A stretch of DNA of 64,000 nt from G963662265 sp963668545 (GCA_963668545.1 OY764868.1:3534001-3598000), one strand, 5' to 3'; positions 18,701 to 28,718 are shown, counted from the stretch's first letter. A program made the numbers and translations. Notes: a model not told the origin generated them from the letters alone.

Positions 18701-19867
18701 GTGAATAAGGTAATTATTTGTCAGCATGGCAATAGGCATCAGTATAGAATAGCACAGGCTTTTGAAGCGGAAGGAATGCTCTCTGCATTGTATACAGATT
18801 CCTGTGAATATTCTTTTATGGGAAAAGTGTCTAAGTATTTATCATTTATACCAATAGGAAATATCAGACGTTTAAGTAAACGGATAACGAATCTTGATAA
18901 AAATAAAGTTAAGAGTACTGATAAACCTTTTTTTGCTATGCTTGTTAACAAAAAAGCGCAGCCTCTTGAGAGATTTAGATCAGGTCATAAATCATTATCA
19001 AAAAAGATGATTAAGTGGGGATTACGTGATGCTGATATTGTTTACAGTATGTATCACGAAAGTCTTGAATTTCTCGAATATGCTAAAGAAAATAACAGGA
19101 AAATAGTTGTAGATGTTTTTATTTCTCCTGCTTATAAAAAAGATATGTACGATATCTTTGGTAATGAAAGCAGTATTCAGGAGTTAGAAGATAAATATCT
19201 TGATAAAACATTGTCTTTGGCAGATATTATTCTTTGTCCTTCTGAATATGTTGCAGAAGGTGTAAAAAGATTATATCCCGATTTTGAATCTAAAGTTAAA
19301 ATACTGCCTTACGGATCATCAATAAATTATAATGGACAAATTAATAAGCCTGTTAAGGGCCGAATCTTCTGGGCAGGCGGAGATTATAAGAGAAAAGGTT
19401 TGGAATATCTGGCATCAGCAGCAGATATTCTGAAATTAAAATATCCCGATATGGAATTCAGAGCTGCTGGAGTTGATGATTCTAATGTTATTATGTCTGA
19501 AAAATTCCGGAATATCAATTTTCTTGGGAAAATAGATAAAGCTTCTATGAAAAAAGAATTTTTATCTGCTGATATTTTTGTATTTCCTACAATAGCAGAA
19601 GGTATGGCCGGAACAGTAATAGAAGCTATATCTGCAGGATGTCCTGTTATGACTACAAAATCGGCAGGAATAGATTCTCTTATAAATTATGAAAATGCAA
19701 TAATTATTAACTATAATAATATTGATGGAATAGCATCAGGAATAGAGAAAATATATCATGATAGAGATTTAAGAAATAAGATATCAGAAAAATCTTTAAA
19801 AATATCAGAAGAATATACAGTATATGCATGGCAGAACCGCCTGAAAAATCTTATAGAAAGTTTATAA
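18701..19867 (+). CDS. GT4 family glycosyltransferase
   Basis: 388 residues, GTG start (an upstream ATG ATG runs into TGA at once). The acceptor domain begins VIICQHGNRHQYRIAQAFE. The donor domain has GRIFWAGGDYKRKGLEYLASA and FVFPTIAEGMAGTVIEAISAG, where the second Glu pair is the GT4 catalytic/donor motif. Membership in the GT4 family is clear; donor is unknown. G+C content starts to rise slightly from this gene onward compared with the genes before it. Confidence 0.88.
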   Translation: MNKVIICQHGNRHQYRIAQAFEAEGMLSALYTDSCEYSFMGKVSKYLSFIPIGNIRRLSKRITNLDKNKVKSTDKPFFAMLVNKKAQPLERFRSGHKSLSKKMIKWGLRDADIVYSMYHESLEFLEYAKENNRKIVVDVFISPAYKKDMYDIFGNESSIQELEDKYLDKTLSLADIILCPSEYVAEGVKRLYPDFESKVKILPYGSSINYNGQINKPVKGRIFWAGGDYKRKGLEYLASAADILKLKYPDMEFRAAGVDDSNVIMSEKFRNINFLGKIDKASMKKEFLSADIFVFPTIAEGMAGTVIEAISAGCPVMTTKSAGIDSLINYENAIIINYNNIDGIASGIEKIYHDRDLRNKISEKSLKISEEYTVYAWQNRLKNLIESL

Positions 19868-19893
19868 CTTAATAATAATTTCTTTAGAAATAT

Positions 19894-20961
19894 ATGAACA
19901 ACAAAACAAAAAATATTGCATTTATCACACATGCCCGTGCGCCTTACCGTTTCAGACAGCTGGAAACATTTGCTGAGAAAGGTAATTTTAGAATTAACTT
20001 CTTCTATACTGCTGGACGAAAAAGCGATAGAAACTGGATTATAAACACTGCTGAATCTTTTAATGAATATATGCTTAGCAATGTTCGGCATTATTTTAAA
20101 GTTCTTGAAAATGATATAATAATATTAAGCAGTTTCAGCAGCATAAAAAATATTCTGCTTGCGTTACTTTGTACTTTGACAAATAAATCATATGTCTTTT
20201 TGATGGATGGAATATCTCCTATAAAAATAAAAAATAAAGAAAATATTTTAAAACTTATTATTAAAAAAACAGTTGTTCGTCCTGCAAAAGCATGTTTTGC
20301 AAACGGAACAGTATCAAGAGAATATTTAGTAAAAAAAATCGGGTATTATCCGGACAGGATATTCAATCAGTTATTAACTGTAGATGTAGATAAAATTAAA
20401 ATTGTAAAACCTCTGAACGAAAGCAAAAAAGAAGATAAAGTTATTATATATTCCGGAAGGTTCATGAAGCGGAAAAATATTGATCATTTAATTACTGCTG
20501 TTTCCAGATCAAGGTATTCAATAAAACTTTTATTAATCGGCGATGGAGACGAGGAGGAAACTCTTCTTGATATTTTAAAACAAAAGAAACTAAAATATGA
20601 ACATATAAAATTCATAGAAAAGCAGGAAGATTTATTTAAACAGTATTATAATGCTGACTGCCTTGTTCTGCCATCTTATGATGAACCCTGGGGACTTGTT
20701 GTAAATGAAGCAATGGCTGCCGGACTTCCTGTAATTGTAAGTGATGAATGCGGATGTTCAATGGATCTAATAGATCCCGGAAAAAACGGATATGTTTTTA
20801 AAGCAGGCGATGTAGAAGAACTGACAGAAAAAATTGATCTTGTTTTTTATAATCAACTTGATAAGAAGAACAGTTCTAAGGATATTATCAATAACTGGAC
20901 TTTTGATAATTCATATAATTCCTTTTGCAGAATGCTTAAAGAGTGCAGCCTTATAAAATAA
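19894..20961 (+). CDS. GT4 family glycosyltransferase
   Basis: 355 residues. The N-terminus, IAFITHARAPYRFRQLETFA, is the acceptor-side loop of a GT-B enzyme; the donor domain shows IYSGRFMKRKNIDHLI, LLIGDGDEEETL and LPSYDEPWGLVVNEAMAAGLP, the last containing the GT4 E-x7-E motif. Only one base separates its stop from the next gene. Substrate unknown. Confidence 0.9.
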   Translation: MNNKTKNIAFITHARAPYRFRQLETFAEKGNFRINFFYTAGRKSDRNWIINTAESFNEYMLSNVRHYFKVLENDIIILSSFSSIKNILLALLCTLTNKSYVFLMDGISPIKIKNKENILKLIIKKTVVRPAKACFANGTVSREYLVKKIGYYPDRIFNQLLTVDVDKIKIVKPLNESKKEDKVIIYSGRFMKRKNIDHLITAVSRSRYSIKLLLIGDGDEEETLLDILKQKKLKYEHIKFIEKQEDLFKQYYNADCLVLPSYDEPWGLVVNEAMAAGLPVIVSDECGCSMDLIDPGKNGYVFKAGDVEELTEKIDLVFYNQLDKKNSSKDIINNWTFDNSYNSFCRMLKECSLIK

Positions 20962-20962
20962 A

Positions 20963-22126
20963 ATGAAGAAAATAATATTTTATGTTCTTACAATAGTAAA
21001 TAAAGTTGTAGGAAAGAAAAATACAATTGTATTTCACAGTTTTCCTGATTTTGCAGATAATAGTTATGCTTTATTTAATTATATAGCAGGAAAATATAAA
21101 AATTACAGGTTAATCTGGCTTATAAATAATAAGAATAATTTATCAGCTATTAATGCAAATCTTGAAAGAAAGAGTTATAAAAACATTGATATTTATCCGG
21201 TTAAATCAATTTCCGGTATTCTATCCTATCTATCTTCAAAGTATATATTTCACACACACGGAATATATTCAGGAATTAAAACATCCCGCAGTCAGGTAAA
21301 TATTAATTTATGGCATGGAATGCCGTTGAAAAAAATTGGAATTCCTGATGGAAAGAAAAAAAAAGATTTACCGTTTTTTGACTATACTATTGCTGCATCT
21401 GAGATGTTTTCAGATATTATGGCAGAAGCATTTGGTATTGGAATTGAAAAAGTTCTGATAACAGGTCAGCCGCGTAATGACCTATTTGCAGATACTGAAA
21501 ATGATGTATATGGATTAAAAAAATATAATAAAGTTTTTATTTGGATGCCGACATACAGAAAATCAGTTGTTGGTGATATCAGGGAAGAAGGAAGGCAGAG
21601 TGCTACCGGTCTTCCCCTGATTTGTAGGGATAACCTTGCAGCTCTGGATCTTTTTCTTAAGAATAAAAATGCTCTTCTAATAATTAAAATACACGGCATG
21701 GATTTTCTGAACAACAAAGGTTTTATAAATCTTAATAATATTAAATTTATCTCTAATGATGATTTACTTAAAGATAATATCCAGCTTTATCAGCTTGTAG
21801 GCCAGACAGATGCATTGATTACTGATTATTCATCAATATATTTTGATTATCTTATTATGGAAAAACCAATTGCTTATATTATCGATGATATTGAAGAATA
21901 TAAAAATGACAGAGGATTTTTCATTTCCGATGAAAAATTATTTGATTATATGCCGGGAATGAAAATCAGTAATTTAAGTGATTTTAATATGTTTTTTGAA
22001 AAAGTGTGCAGTGATTCTTTTGATATAGTTTATGATAAAGATATTTTAACAGAAATGAATAAATATACAGATTCTTTTTCTTCAAAAAGAATTTGTGATG
22101 CTGTATTTAATGAGGTAAAAAAATGA
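20963..22126 (+). CDS. CDP-glycerol:glycerophosphotransferase family protein (TagB/TagF-like)
   Basis: 387 residues with the full teichoic-acid glycerophosphotransferase pattern. IVFHSFPDFADNSYALFNY and YRLIWLINN at the N-terminus, NLWHGMPLKKIG near residue 115 (catalytic His region), WMPTYRKS, IIKIHGMD and TDYSSIYFDYLIMEKPIAY near the C-terminus (catalytic and CDP-contacting residues). Family members transfer glycerol-3-phosphate or ribitol-phosphate from a CDP-polyol to a lipid-linked glycan, at the inner face of the membrane. Unlike the two relatives at 32140 and 46017, it lacks the YIDPGTGSM hydrophobic N-terminus. The stop overlaps the LicC-like gene (ATGA), so the two are coupled. Confidence 0.88.
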   Translation: MKKIIFYVLTIVNKVVGKKNTIVFHSFPDFADNSYALFNYIAGKYKNYRLIWLINNKNNLSAINANLERKSYKNIDIYPVKSISGILSYLSSKYIFHTHGIYSGIKTSRSQVNINLWHGMPLKKIGIPDGKKKKDLPFFDYTIAASEMFSDIMAEAFGIGIEKVLITGQPRNDLFADTENDVYGLKKYNKVFIWMPTYRKSVVGDIREEGRQSATGLPLICRDNLAALDLFLKNKNALLIIKIHGMDFLNNKGFINLNNIKFISNDDLLKDNIQLYQLVGQTDALITDYSSIYFDYLIMEKPIAYIIDDIEEYKNDRGFFISDEKLFDYMPGMKISNLSDFNMFFEKVCSDSFDIVYDKDILTEMNKYTDSFSSKRICDAVFNEVKK

Positions 22127-22791
22127 AATTAGTAATATTAGCTGCTGGAGTCGGAAGCCGACTTGGCCGGCCACTCCCTAAATCTCTTTCTGTTCTCCCT
22201 GATGGTAATACAATTATTGGAAGACAGATAAAATATGCAAGGGAACTGGGAATATCTGAAATAATAGTAGTTGTCGGTTTTAAAATGAATCTTATTATGG
22301 AAAAATTTCCGGATGTTTTTTATAAATATAATCCTTTTTATTATATAACTAATACATCTAAAAGTCTTTTATCAGCTGTCGAGCATCTTGATGATGATGT
22401 TTTATGGATTAATGGGGATGTAGTATTTGAAAAAGAAATTTTGCAGAAAATTATTGATAATGAGGACAATATAGTTGCTGTAAATACCAGTCTCTGCGGT
22501 GAAGAGGAAGTGAAATATACTACAGATAATTCCGGTAAAATAATTCAGATTTCCAAAAAAGTAGAAAACGGCGAAGGTGAAGCTGTTGGTATAAATAAAA
22601 TATTGAAAAAAGATCTAAACAGCTTTAAAAAATGTTTAATTAAATGTGATGATTCAGATTATTTTGAAAAGGGAATTGAATATCTTATTGAAAAAGATGT
22701 TGAGATTAAACCGTTAAATATCTCTAAATATAAATGTATGGAAGTTGATTTTATCGAAGACTGGAACGAAGTTCTTAAACAGTTTAATTAA
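22123..22791 (+). CDS. LicC-like nucleotidyltransferase (CTP:phosphocholine or related cytidylyltransferase family)
   Basis: 222 residues with the nucleotidyltransferase fold: ILAAGVGSRLGRPLPKSL is the nucleotide-binding loop with the catalytic Lys, IIVVVGFKM and VLWINGDVVF (metal-binding Asp near residue 99) follow. The overall form is like LicC, which makes CDP-choline for phosphocholine decoration of surface glycans, but sugar-1-phosphate or other polyol-phosphate substrates are equally possible. The start overlaps the stop of the glycerophosphotransferase gene, with GAGG just upstream, so supply of a CDP-linked donor for that enzyme is a reasonable inference. Confidence 0.8.
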   Translation: MKLVILAAGVGSRLGRPLPKSLSVLPDGNTIIGRQIKYARELGISEIIVVVGFKMNLIMEKFPDVFYKYNPFYYITNTSKSLLSAVEHLDDDVLWINGDVVFEKEILQKIIDNEDNIVAVNTSLCGEEEVKYTTDNSGKIIQISKKVENGEGEAVGINKILKKDLNSFKKCLIKCDDSDYFEKGIEYLIEKDVEIKPLNISKYKCMEVDFIEDWNEVLKQFN

Positions 22792-22813
22792 TATTACTTA
22801 TAAAATAAAACTT

Positions 22814-23905
22814 ATGCCTAAAAAAATACTATTTATTGCTCCTCTCCCTCCTCCTGTGACTGGTCAGTCTGTTGCATCTGCAAAAATTGTAGATAATCTC
22901 AAAGATGAATATAGTTTCAATATTATAAATTTTTCCAAAAAAGATTTTAAACAGGGTATCAGCTCTTTCGGCAGGATTCTTGAAGTTTTTAATATTATAA
23001 AAAAAGTTTTTAAAAACAGAAAAAAAACAGATATTGTGTATCTGACTTTATCGCAGTCTTTGGCAGGAAACATCAAGGATTTAATAATTCTTTTTCTTAC
23101 AAGAAATAAAAAACAGATAATTCATCTTCACGGAGGCGGAATTTCCAATATTATCTATAAGAGACATCCTTTATTGTTCTACTTAAACAGAAGAATACTT
23201 AAGCATGTAGATAAAATTATAGTACTTGGAGAATCTTTAAAATCAATATATTCATTCCTGGATGAAGAGAGAATTTCTGTTGTTCCTAATTACTCAGATA
23301 AATATCTATTTATAAGTGAAAATGATATCAAAGAAAAATATAATACAGACAGTATAAATATTCTTTTTTTGAGTAATCTCATTCCGGGAAAGGGATATAA
23401 AGAACTTGCAGATGCAGCAGTTAATTTATCTGAAAAATATAAGAATAAAATATCTTTTTCATTTATTGGCGGTTTCGAATCAGGTGATGATAATGATTTT
23501 CTGGAAAAGATAAACAGTATTGAAAATATCAAGTATCATGGTGTTGTTAAGGGATATGATAGACTTGAATACTTTAAAAAAGCCCATCTTTTCTGTCTTC
23601 CGACATATTATCAGTATGAGGGGCAACCTATATCAATACTTGAATCTTATGCCGCCGGCTGTAATGTTGTAACAACAGATCATGCCGGAATTTGTGATAT
23701 TTTTAATGATAACATAAACGGCTGTTATGTTGAAAAGAACTCATTTGAATCTCTTCTGTCAGTACTGGATAATCTTATTTCAGAATATTTTAATGATAAG
23801 AGTAAAATGTTGAAAACCGGACTGAATAACAGAGAAACAGCTGAAAAGAAGTTTACTGAAAAGAATTATTTGAATAATATAAAACAGATATTTGATGAAA
23901 TCTAA
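22814..23905 (+). CDS. GT4 family glycosyltransferase
   Basis: About 363 residues from the ATG at 22814, giving MPKKILFIAPLPPPVTGQSVA, the usual acceptor-domain start; in-frame starts from 22745 would overlap the previous gene. The donor domain has LFLSNLIPGKGYKELADAA, FSFIGGFESG, and LPTYYQYEGQPISILESYAAG, the GT4 pattern with paired Glu. Last gene of the glycosyltransferase block before the ABC-transporter module, 14 bases downstream. Confidence 0.88.
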   Translation: MPKKILFIAPLPPPVTGQSVASAKIVDNLKDEYSFNIINFSKKDFKQGISSFGRILEVFNIIKKVFKNRKKTDIVYLTLSQSLAGNIKDLIILFLTRNKKQIIHLHGGGISNIIYKRHPLLFYLNRRILKHVDKIIVLGESLKSIYSFLDEERISVVPNYSDKYLFISENDIKEKYNTDSINILFLSNLIPGKGYKELADAAVNLSEKYKNKISFSFIGGFESGDDNDFLEKINSIENIKYHGVVKGYDRLEYFKKAHLFCLPTYYQYEGQPISILESYAAGCNVVTTDHAGICDIFNDNINGCYVEKNSFESLLSVLDNLISEYFNDKSKMLKTGLNNRETAEKKFTEKNYLNNIKQIFDEI

Positions 23906-23919
23906 ATAAGATAATTAAT

Positions 23920-25380
23920 ATGCTCATATTTAAACTAGCACTAAGAAACCTTCTAAGACATACAAAAAAGACTCTGCTTCTTGCCACTCTGATTACACTC
24001 GGAATGGCTTTTGTTTTTTTTGCAAACTCACTTTTTGAAAGTACAAATCAGGGCCTGAAAAAATCATTTATAGGATCACTGTCAGGTGATCTTGTGATTG
24101 CATCAGAATCAGAAACAAAATTCAGTCTTTTCGGAAATGAAATGCCTATAATTGGAGAATTTGAAAACATACCTCCTGTTCCCGGTTATATGAATATTAA
24201 AAAATCAATTGAAGAACTTGAGGAAATTGAATCATGGAGTCCGATTGTATCAGGCGCCGGTTATCTGGAAGTAGAAGGAAAGAAAACTGCAGTTCCTGTA
24301 TTCGGAGTGGATCCTGATTCATATTTTAAGGTCTGCAGCGATATAGAAATTGTAAAAGGAAATATTGAAGAACTTAAAAACAACGGTATTTTCATAAACA
24401 GCGCTCTTCTTGAAATAATAGAGGATAAAATAGAAAGACCTCTTGAAAAAGGGGAACCTGTAACTTTAAGTATGTATTCAGACGGAAGCTTTAGAATAAG
24501 AACTGCACTTTTTGCAGGTGTTCATAGATATTCGGGAAGAACAAAGACTCTTGAACGGATTGTCCTTACAGATCCTGTTATAGTCAGAAGCCTTGCAAAT
24601 TATAATCTGACATATGTTTCAGACAATCAATCTTCTGATGATATATTGGGAAGTGATGATGATTTTAAAATGGATGATCTTTTCACTGATGAAGGAGATG
24701 ATATTTCTGATTCTGACAATGCAGAAAGTTTCAGTCTTGATGATCTTGAAAATACCCTCTCTGATGATTCCGGAGAAGAATTATATAAAACAGATGCTTC
24801 CTCCTGGAGTTTTGTTTTACTGAAAGCACAGGTCGGCAGAGAAAAACAGCTTATAAAAGAAGTTTCTTCCCTAATGAATAATAATTTCCCCGAATTTAAA
24901 ACAATGGGCTGGCGGGATGCTGCAGGGCTCAGCGCTCAGGCTGTGTTTGCACTGCAGAATGCTTTTAACGCCGGAATGATTTTTATAGTTCTTGGAGCTG
25001 TTCTTGTTATTATGAATGCTCTTGTAATCTCTGTTCTGGAAAGAACCGGCGAAATTGGAACAATGAGAGCTATTGGAGCTGATAAAGGATTTATAATCTC
25101 TTTATTTGTTGCAGAATCAATGATTCTTGTTATGACTTCAGCATTTGCCGGAATTTTTCTTGGTATTTTTATGTCAGCTATTGTATCGGCCAATGGAATT
25201 CCTTTGAACAATGAGGTTCTTATTAATTTATTCGGCGGCGAATTTATTAAACCTGCCTTTACGCTTAAAGGAATATTCTTTCATTATACGACAGCATTTA
25301 TTATAGCTTCTGTTGCCTGGATTTATCCGGTATCTGTAGCTGTCAAAATACAGCCGGCTTCTGTAATGGGAAAAGGTTAA
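23920..25380 (+). CDS. ABC transporter permease, FtsX/MacB/LolE type (first of pair)
   Basis: 486 residues. One membrane segment near residues 17-38 is followed by a large periplasmic domain and then three C-terminal membrane segments (about 350-375, 395-425, 450-475) with the FtsX-family motif ERTGEIGTMRAIGADKGFI. This is the topology of LolC/E and MacB permeases, which move lipoproteins or other amphiphiles from the inner membrane toward the periplasm. A striking acidic, Ser/Asp/Glu-rich insertion lies at about residues 230-290 within the periplasmic domain. The G+C content is higher than in the block before it. Forms an operon with the next three genes. Confidence 0.9.
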   Translation: MLIFKLALRNLLRHTKKTLLLATLITLGMAFVFFANSLFESTNQGLKKSFIGSLSGDLVIASESETKFSLFGNEMPIIGEFENIPPVPGYMNIKKSIEELEEIESWSPIVSGAGYLEVEGKKTAVPVFGVDPDSYFKVCSDIEIVKGNIEELKNNGIFINSALLEIIEDKIERPLEKGEPVTLSMYSDGSFRIRTALFAGVHRYSGRTKTLERIVLTDPVIVRSLANYNLTYVSDNQSSDDILGSDDDFKMDDLFTDEGDDISDSDNAESFSLDDLENTLSDDSGEELYKTDASSWSFVLLKAQVGREKQLIKEVSSLMNNNFPEFKTMGWRDAAGLSAQAVFALQNAFNAGMIFIVLGAVLVIMNALVISVLERTGEIGTMRAIGADKGFIISLFVAESMILVMTSAFAGIFLGIFMSAIVSANGIPLNNEVLINLFGGEFIKPAFTLKGIFFHYTTAFIIASVAWIYPVSVAVKIQPASVMGKG

Positions 25381-25385
25381 GTTAT

Positions 25386-26693
25386 ATGAATACATTGTTT
25401 TTCCTTGCGTTTAGAAACCTTTATCTTCAGAGAAAACGGTATTTTCTGATGGGAATGGCAATTGCTGCGGGATTTATGCTTATCACCGTCCTGACGGCCC
25501 TTTCAAATGGAGCCATGGAAACTGTAAGGGAAAAAGCTTCCCGTTACTATTCCGGAGATATAACAGTATACGGACTTGATGAAGTCTGGTTTGATATACA
25601 GGATGCTGATCCGCTTATTGAGACGATAAAAAAATCTACTCTTCCTGTAAAAAATGTTTCTGCAAGGTCTGTTTATTACGGTAAAGAAACACGCTTGTTT
25701 TTCGGTGGTAAATATATAAGAATCCTCCGTTCAATAGGTATTGATTTTGAAAATGAAAAAGAAGAACTTGCAAAACTCCCTTTTTCTGAAGGTGGAGTTG
25801 ATGGTATGCTTGGAGATGAAGGTAAAAACGGTATACTTTTAAGCAGAGTATCAGCACGCCTGCTCGGTGCTAAGGTGGGAGATGATGTAATTTTAAACTT
25901 TGTTACTTCTCATGGAAAGCAGAATATGGCTGTGATGGTTGTTAAGGGTATTTTTGAAGAAACCGGTATATTCGGTTATTCTGCTTACCTTAGAAGAAGT
26001 GATTTTAATGAATTTTATAACAAGAATGAAAAATGGGCAACTGAGATTGCTTTATATCTCAGAGAAGGGCTTAACAGCGGCAGAATTGCCTCTCTTATCC
26101 ATGAAATAATTGCTGATAAATTTCCGGTTCTGCCTGAAATTGAAGACAGAAATGATTTTCAGAGGAAAAGGGCTGATAATGTTGGAAATACTGAAAAAGT
26201 ATATGCTGTAATTTCTGTTGACAGCCAGCTTGATCAGCTAAAAGATATGCTGGATGCTTTTTTAATTGTAACTTATTTTGTTTTGATTGTTTTTCTTCTT
26301 ATAGTTATGGCTGGAATACTTAACACCTACCGCGTGCTTGTTTATCAGAGAACAGGTGAAATCGGAACAATAAGGGCAATCGGCATGCAGAGCGATGATG
26401 TAAGAAAACTTTTTCTTTATGAGGCTGCTTTTCTTTCTGTTATATCGTCAGCTGCCGGGCTTGTTCTTGGAATTACAGCTCTTTGTTTAATAACAAAGTA
26501 TATAGATCTTGGAAATATTCCTGCTTCCGATATGTTTACTACATTCGGGAGACTTAATTTTTATCTTGATTTTAAGACAGTGGTCTTTAATACAGCTTTT
26601 ATGCTTGCCGCTGTTGTTGCCGCTGCATGGGGACCTGCGAAAAAAGCAAGTTTCATGCCTCCTGCAGAAGCACTTAGAAAAGGACAGGTTTAA
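25386..26693 (+). CDS. ABC transporter permease, FtsX/MacB/LolE type (second of pair)
   Basis: 435 residues with the same topology as its neighbour: one N-terminal membrane segment (about residues 18-40), a periplasmic domain, and three C-terminal segments. The FtsX motif is YQRTGEIGTIRAIGMQSDDV near residue 318. Together with the gene at 23920 it probably forms a heteromeric permease, powered by the ATPase on the opposite strand at 28719-29417. The last base of its stop is the first base of the next gene's ATG. Confidence 0.9.
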   Translation: MNTLFFLAFRNLYLQRKRYFLMGMAIAAGFMLITVLTALSNGAMETVREKASRYYSGDITVYGLDEVWFDIQDADPLIETIKKSTLPVKNVSARSVYYGKETRLFFGGKYIRILRSIGIDFENEKEELAKLPFSEGGVDGMLGDEGKNGILLSRVSARLLGAKVGDDVILNFVTSHGKQNMAVMVVKGIFEETGIFGYSAYLRRSDFNEFYNKNEKWATEIALYLREGLNSGRIASLIHEIIADKFPVLPEIEDRNDFQRKRADNVGNTEKVYAVISVDSQLDQLKDMLDAFLIVTYFVLIVFLLIVMAGILNTYRVLVYQRTGEIGTIRAIGMQSDDVRKLFLYEAAFLSVISSAAGLVLGITALCLITKYIDLGNIPASDMFTTFGRLNFYLDFKTVVFNTAFMLAAVVAAAWGPAKKASFMPPAEALRKGQV

Positions 26694-27463
26694 TGAAAAT
26701 AAACAATTTTATAATTTTTTTCATGATTTTTACTACATCAATATTTGCTGAGACTCTGAAAGATTACCAGAATTTACTGAAAAAAGTTGACAATCTTGTA
26801 ACATTTGAGGATACAGATTTATCAGCCGAATATACAATTGTCAAAAGAGATCCTGACGGGGCAACATCTACAAATGCGGCTGCAATGTTCAGACGGGATA
26901 GAACAGATCAGTTTCTGATACTTATTCTTGAGCCGGTTGTTGACAAGGGAAAAGGATATCTTAAAATTGGAGATAATCTGTGGCTTTATGATCCTGTAGG
27001 CAGGAGTTTTACTTTTACAAGCGCAAGGGAAAGGTTTCAGAATTCAAGTGCAAGGAATTCCGACTTCAGAAGGTCAAACTATTATAAGGATTACCAGGTA
27101 ATTTCAGGAAAGAAAACCTCTTTGGGCAAGTTTGACTGTTTTCTTCTTGAACTTGATGCAGTAAGCGAAGATGTATCTTTCCAGAAAATTAAAATATGGA
27201 TATCTGAAGATAATCTTGTAAGAAAGATAGAAGATTACAGTCTTTCCGGTCAGAAGATGAGGACTACTGCAATTCCCACCTATCAGAAGGTTGGTGAAAG
27301 ATGGGTCCCCAAAAAAATTGTAATTCTTGATCATCTTATTTACATGGAAGTAAGCGGTAAAAATGTTTATGAAAGGACAACTATCTCAATAGACAATCCT
27401 TCGCTTAAAGAACTTCCCGATACTGTCTATACAAAAGAATATCTTGAAAAAGTAAACAGCTGA
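26693..27463 (+). CDS. Outer-membrane lipoprotein-sorting protein (LolA-like)
   Basis: 256 residues with a signal peptide (basic start, hydrophobic core, cleavage after SIFA). The mature protein fits the outer-membrane lipoprotein-sorting family, a LolA/LolB-like half-barrel: DLSAEYTIVKRDPDG, MFRRDRTDQFLILI, KGKGYLKIGDNLWLYDP and the C-terminal YEKVNS-like end. In many bacteria it is encoded beside MacB/LolE permeases, as here, and should carry a lipid-modified or hydrophobic cargo across the periplasm. Translationally coupled to the permease gene (stop and start share one base) with AGGACAGG upstream. Confidence 0.85.
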   Translation: MKINNFIIFFMIFTTSIFAETLKDYQNLLKKVDNLVTFEDTDLSAEYTIVKRDPDGATSTNAAAMFRRDRTDQFLILILEPVVDKGKGYLKIGDNLWLYDPVGRSFTFTSARERFQNSSARNSDFRRSNYYKDYQVISGKKTSLGKFDCFLLELDAVSEDVSFQKIKIWISEDNLVRKIEDYSLSGQKMRTTAIPTYQKVGERWVPKKIVILDHLIYMEVSGKNVYERTTISIDNPSLKELPDTVYTKEYLEKVNS

Positions 27464-27480
27464 TAAAACAGGGAAAAAGG

Positions 27481-28650
27481 GTGAATTTTAAACATAATAT
27501 TATTTTCTCAATTATTTTTATATTTCTTGTCTTTTCGGTTTATCCCCAGCAGGAAAATGAAAGTATTGATGATCTTTTTGAAGAACCTGCAGAAGATATT
27601 GTTGTGGAAGATACAGCAACTGATCACCTGACACAGTTTGAACAGGAGGATAAGGTAAATTTCTCAGGTTCTTTTTCTGCAACAGGAGGAGGCGCTGTCG
27701 GCTGGAAAGATACGCCTGATTTTGCAGATCCCCTTAAGGGTCTTGATGCAGAAGTCGGGGCAAAGTCGCTTGCAAGAGTAAAATTCCAAGCAAAACCTGA
27801 TCCCGACTTCGCCGTGACTGGTAATTTTTATACAGAAATAGATCCCGGCTCAGGAGATACTGACTGGTCAGATGCAGAAATTGATGAGCTTTTCTGTGAT
27901 TATACATGGCTTGATACAGCTTTCATAAGGATTGGAAAACATACAATGAGCTGGGGACAGGGGAGGCTCTTTTCTCCCGGCAACCTTATGTCGGGAAGTG
28001 AGGATGGAGTTGCTTTCAGGGTTAGTTTTCCTTCTGTATTGAGCGGGCTTTCTTTTGTCTCCCTTCTTGATGAAAATCTTATCCCCTCTGACAGCAGTCT
28101 TTCGTCAAAAGATGTTGCTGCCGGAGCTCTCCTTGATACCCTTATCGGAAGTTACTATTATTCTGTTGGTGCAAGGTATCAGCGATATGAGGGATTGAGG
28201 ATCCTTAATTCCCTTAAAAGAGTGGTTTATAAAACTGACCTCTTTACAGACCTTGTTTTCACATATGATGACAATAAGGAAGAATATTTTTTCCAGACTG
28301 TTGCAGGTTTTTTCCGTGAATGGGCGGATTTCAAGCTTTACGGAGAGTACTGCTTTGACGGAAAAACCTATGGAGGGGATGACCACAGTATTGGTATTGC
28401 GGTGGGTTATAATAATATTTTTTCATCTCCTGTAGATTTCGGTCTTGAATGGAAACACGGTTTTATGGATAATTCCGGCAAATTTTTACCCGGTGTTTCA
28501 TGGTCCCCCTGGAAATTTGTAAAAGCATATATTGCTGTTCCTGTAAATTACGGAACAAGCGGTTCAAGATACTATAACGAAGATGATGAGGATTTAAGCG
28601 GAAGACGTGTTGCCTGTGTAATGTCTCTTGAGCTGTCAGCTTCTTTTTAG
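27481..28650 (+). CDS. Probable outer-membrane beta-barrel protein of the lipoprotein-sorting module
   Basis: 389 residues, GTG start preceded by AGGGA. A signal peptide (IIFSIIFIFLVFSVYPQ) is followed by an acidic linker and then alternating strands rich in Gly and aromatic residues, for example FIRIGKHTMSWGQGRLF, YYYSVGARYQRYE and DFGLEWKHGF. The C-terminal residue is Phe (LELSASF), the usual signal of proteins inserted by the BAM complex. Its position after the LolA-like gene suggests an outer-membrane receptor or exit for the same cargo. I do not recognise a named family. The partial protein at 63707 has a related feel (RLKIGKFG strand). Confidence 0.72.
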   Translation: MNFKHNIIFSIIFIFLVFSVYPQQENESIDDLFEEPAEDIVVEDTATDHLTQFEQEDKVNFSGSFSATGGGAVGWKDTPDFADPLKGLDAEVGAKSLARVKFQAKPDPDFAVTGNFYTEIDPGSGDTDWSDAEIDELFCDYTWLDTAFIRIGKHTMSWGQGRLFSPGNLMSGSEDGVAFRVSFPSVLSGLSFVSLLDENLIPSDSSLSSKDVAAGALLDTLIGSYYYSVGARYQRYEGLRILNSLKRVVYKTDLFTDLVFTYDDNKEEYFFQTVAGFFREWADFKLYGEYCFDGKTYGGDDHSIGIAVGYNNIFSSPVDFGLEWKHGFMDNSGKFLPGVSWSPWKFVKAYIAVPVNYGTSGSRYYNEDDEDLSGRRVACVMSLELSASF

Positions 28651-28718
28651 GATATAGGTGTTGTTGCTGTTTTTAAACTAAAAAAATCTTATTTAATTAT
28701 ATAATATATAAATGATTA

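Noticed and set aside
28651..28718. Bidirectional terminator between the barrel gene and the convergent ATPase gene
   Set aside because: Only AT-rich partial palindromes are present and no GC-containing stem with a T run is seen, although a terminator would be expected here.
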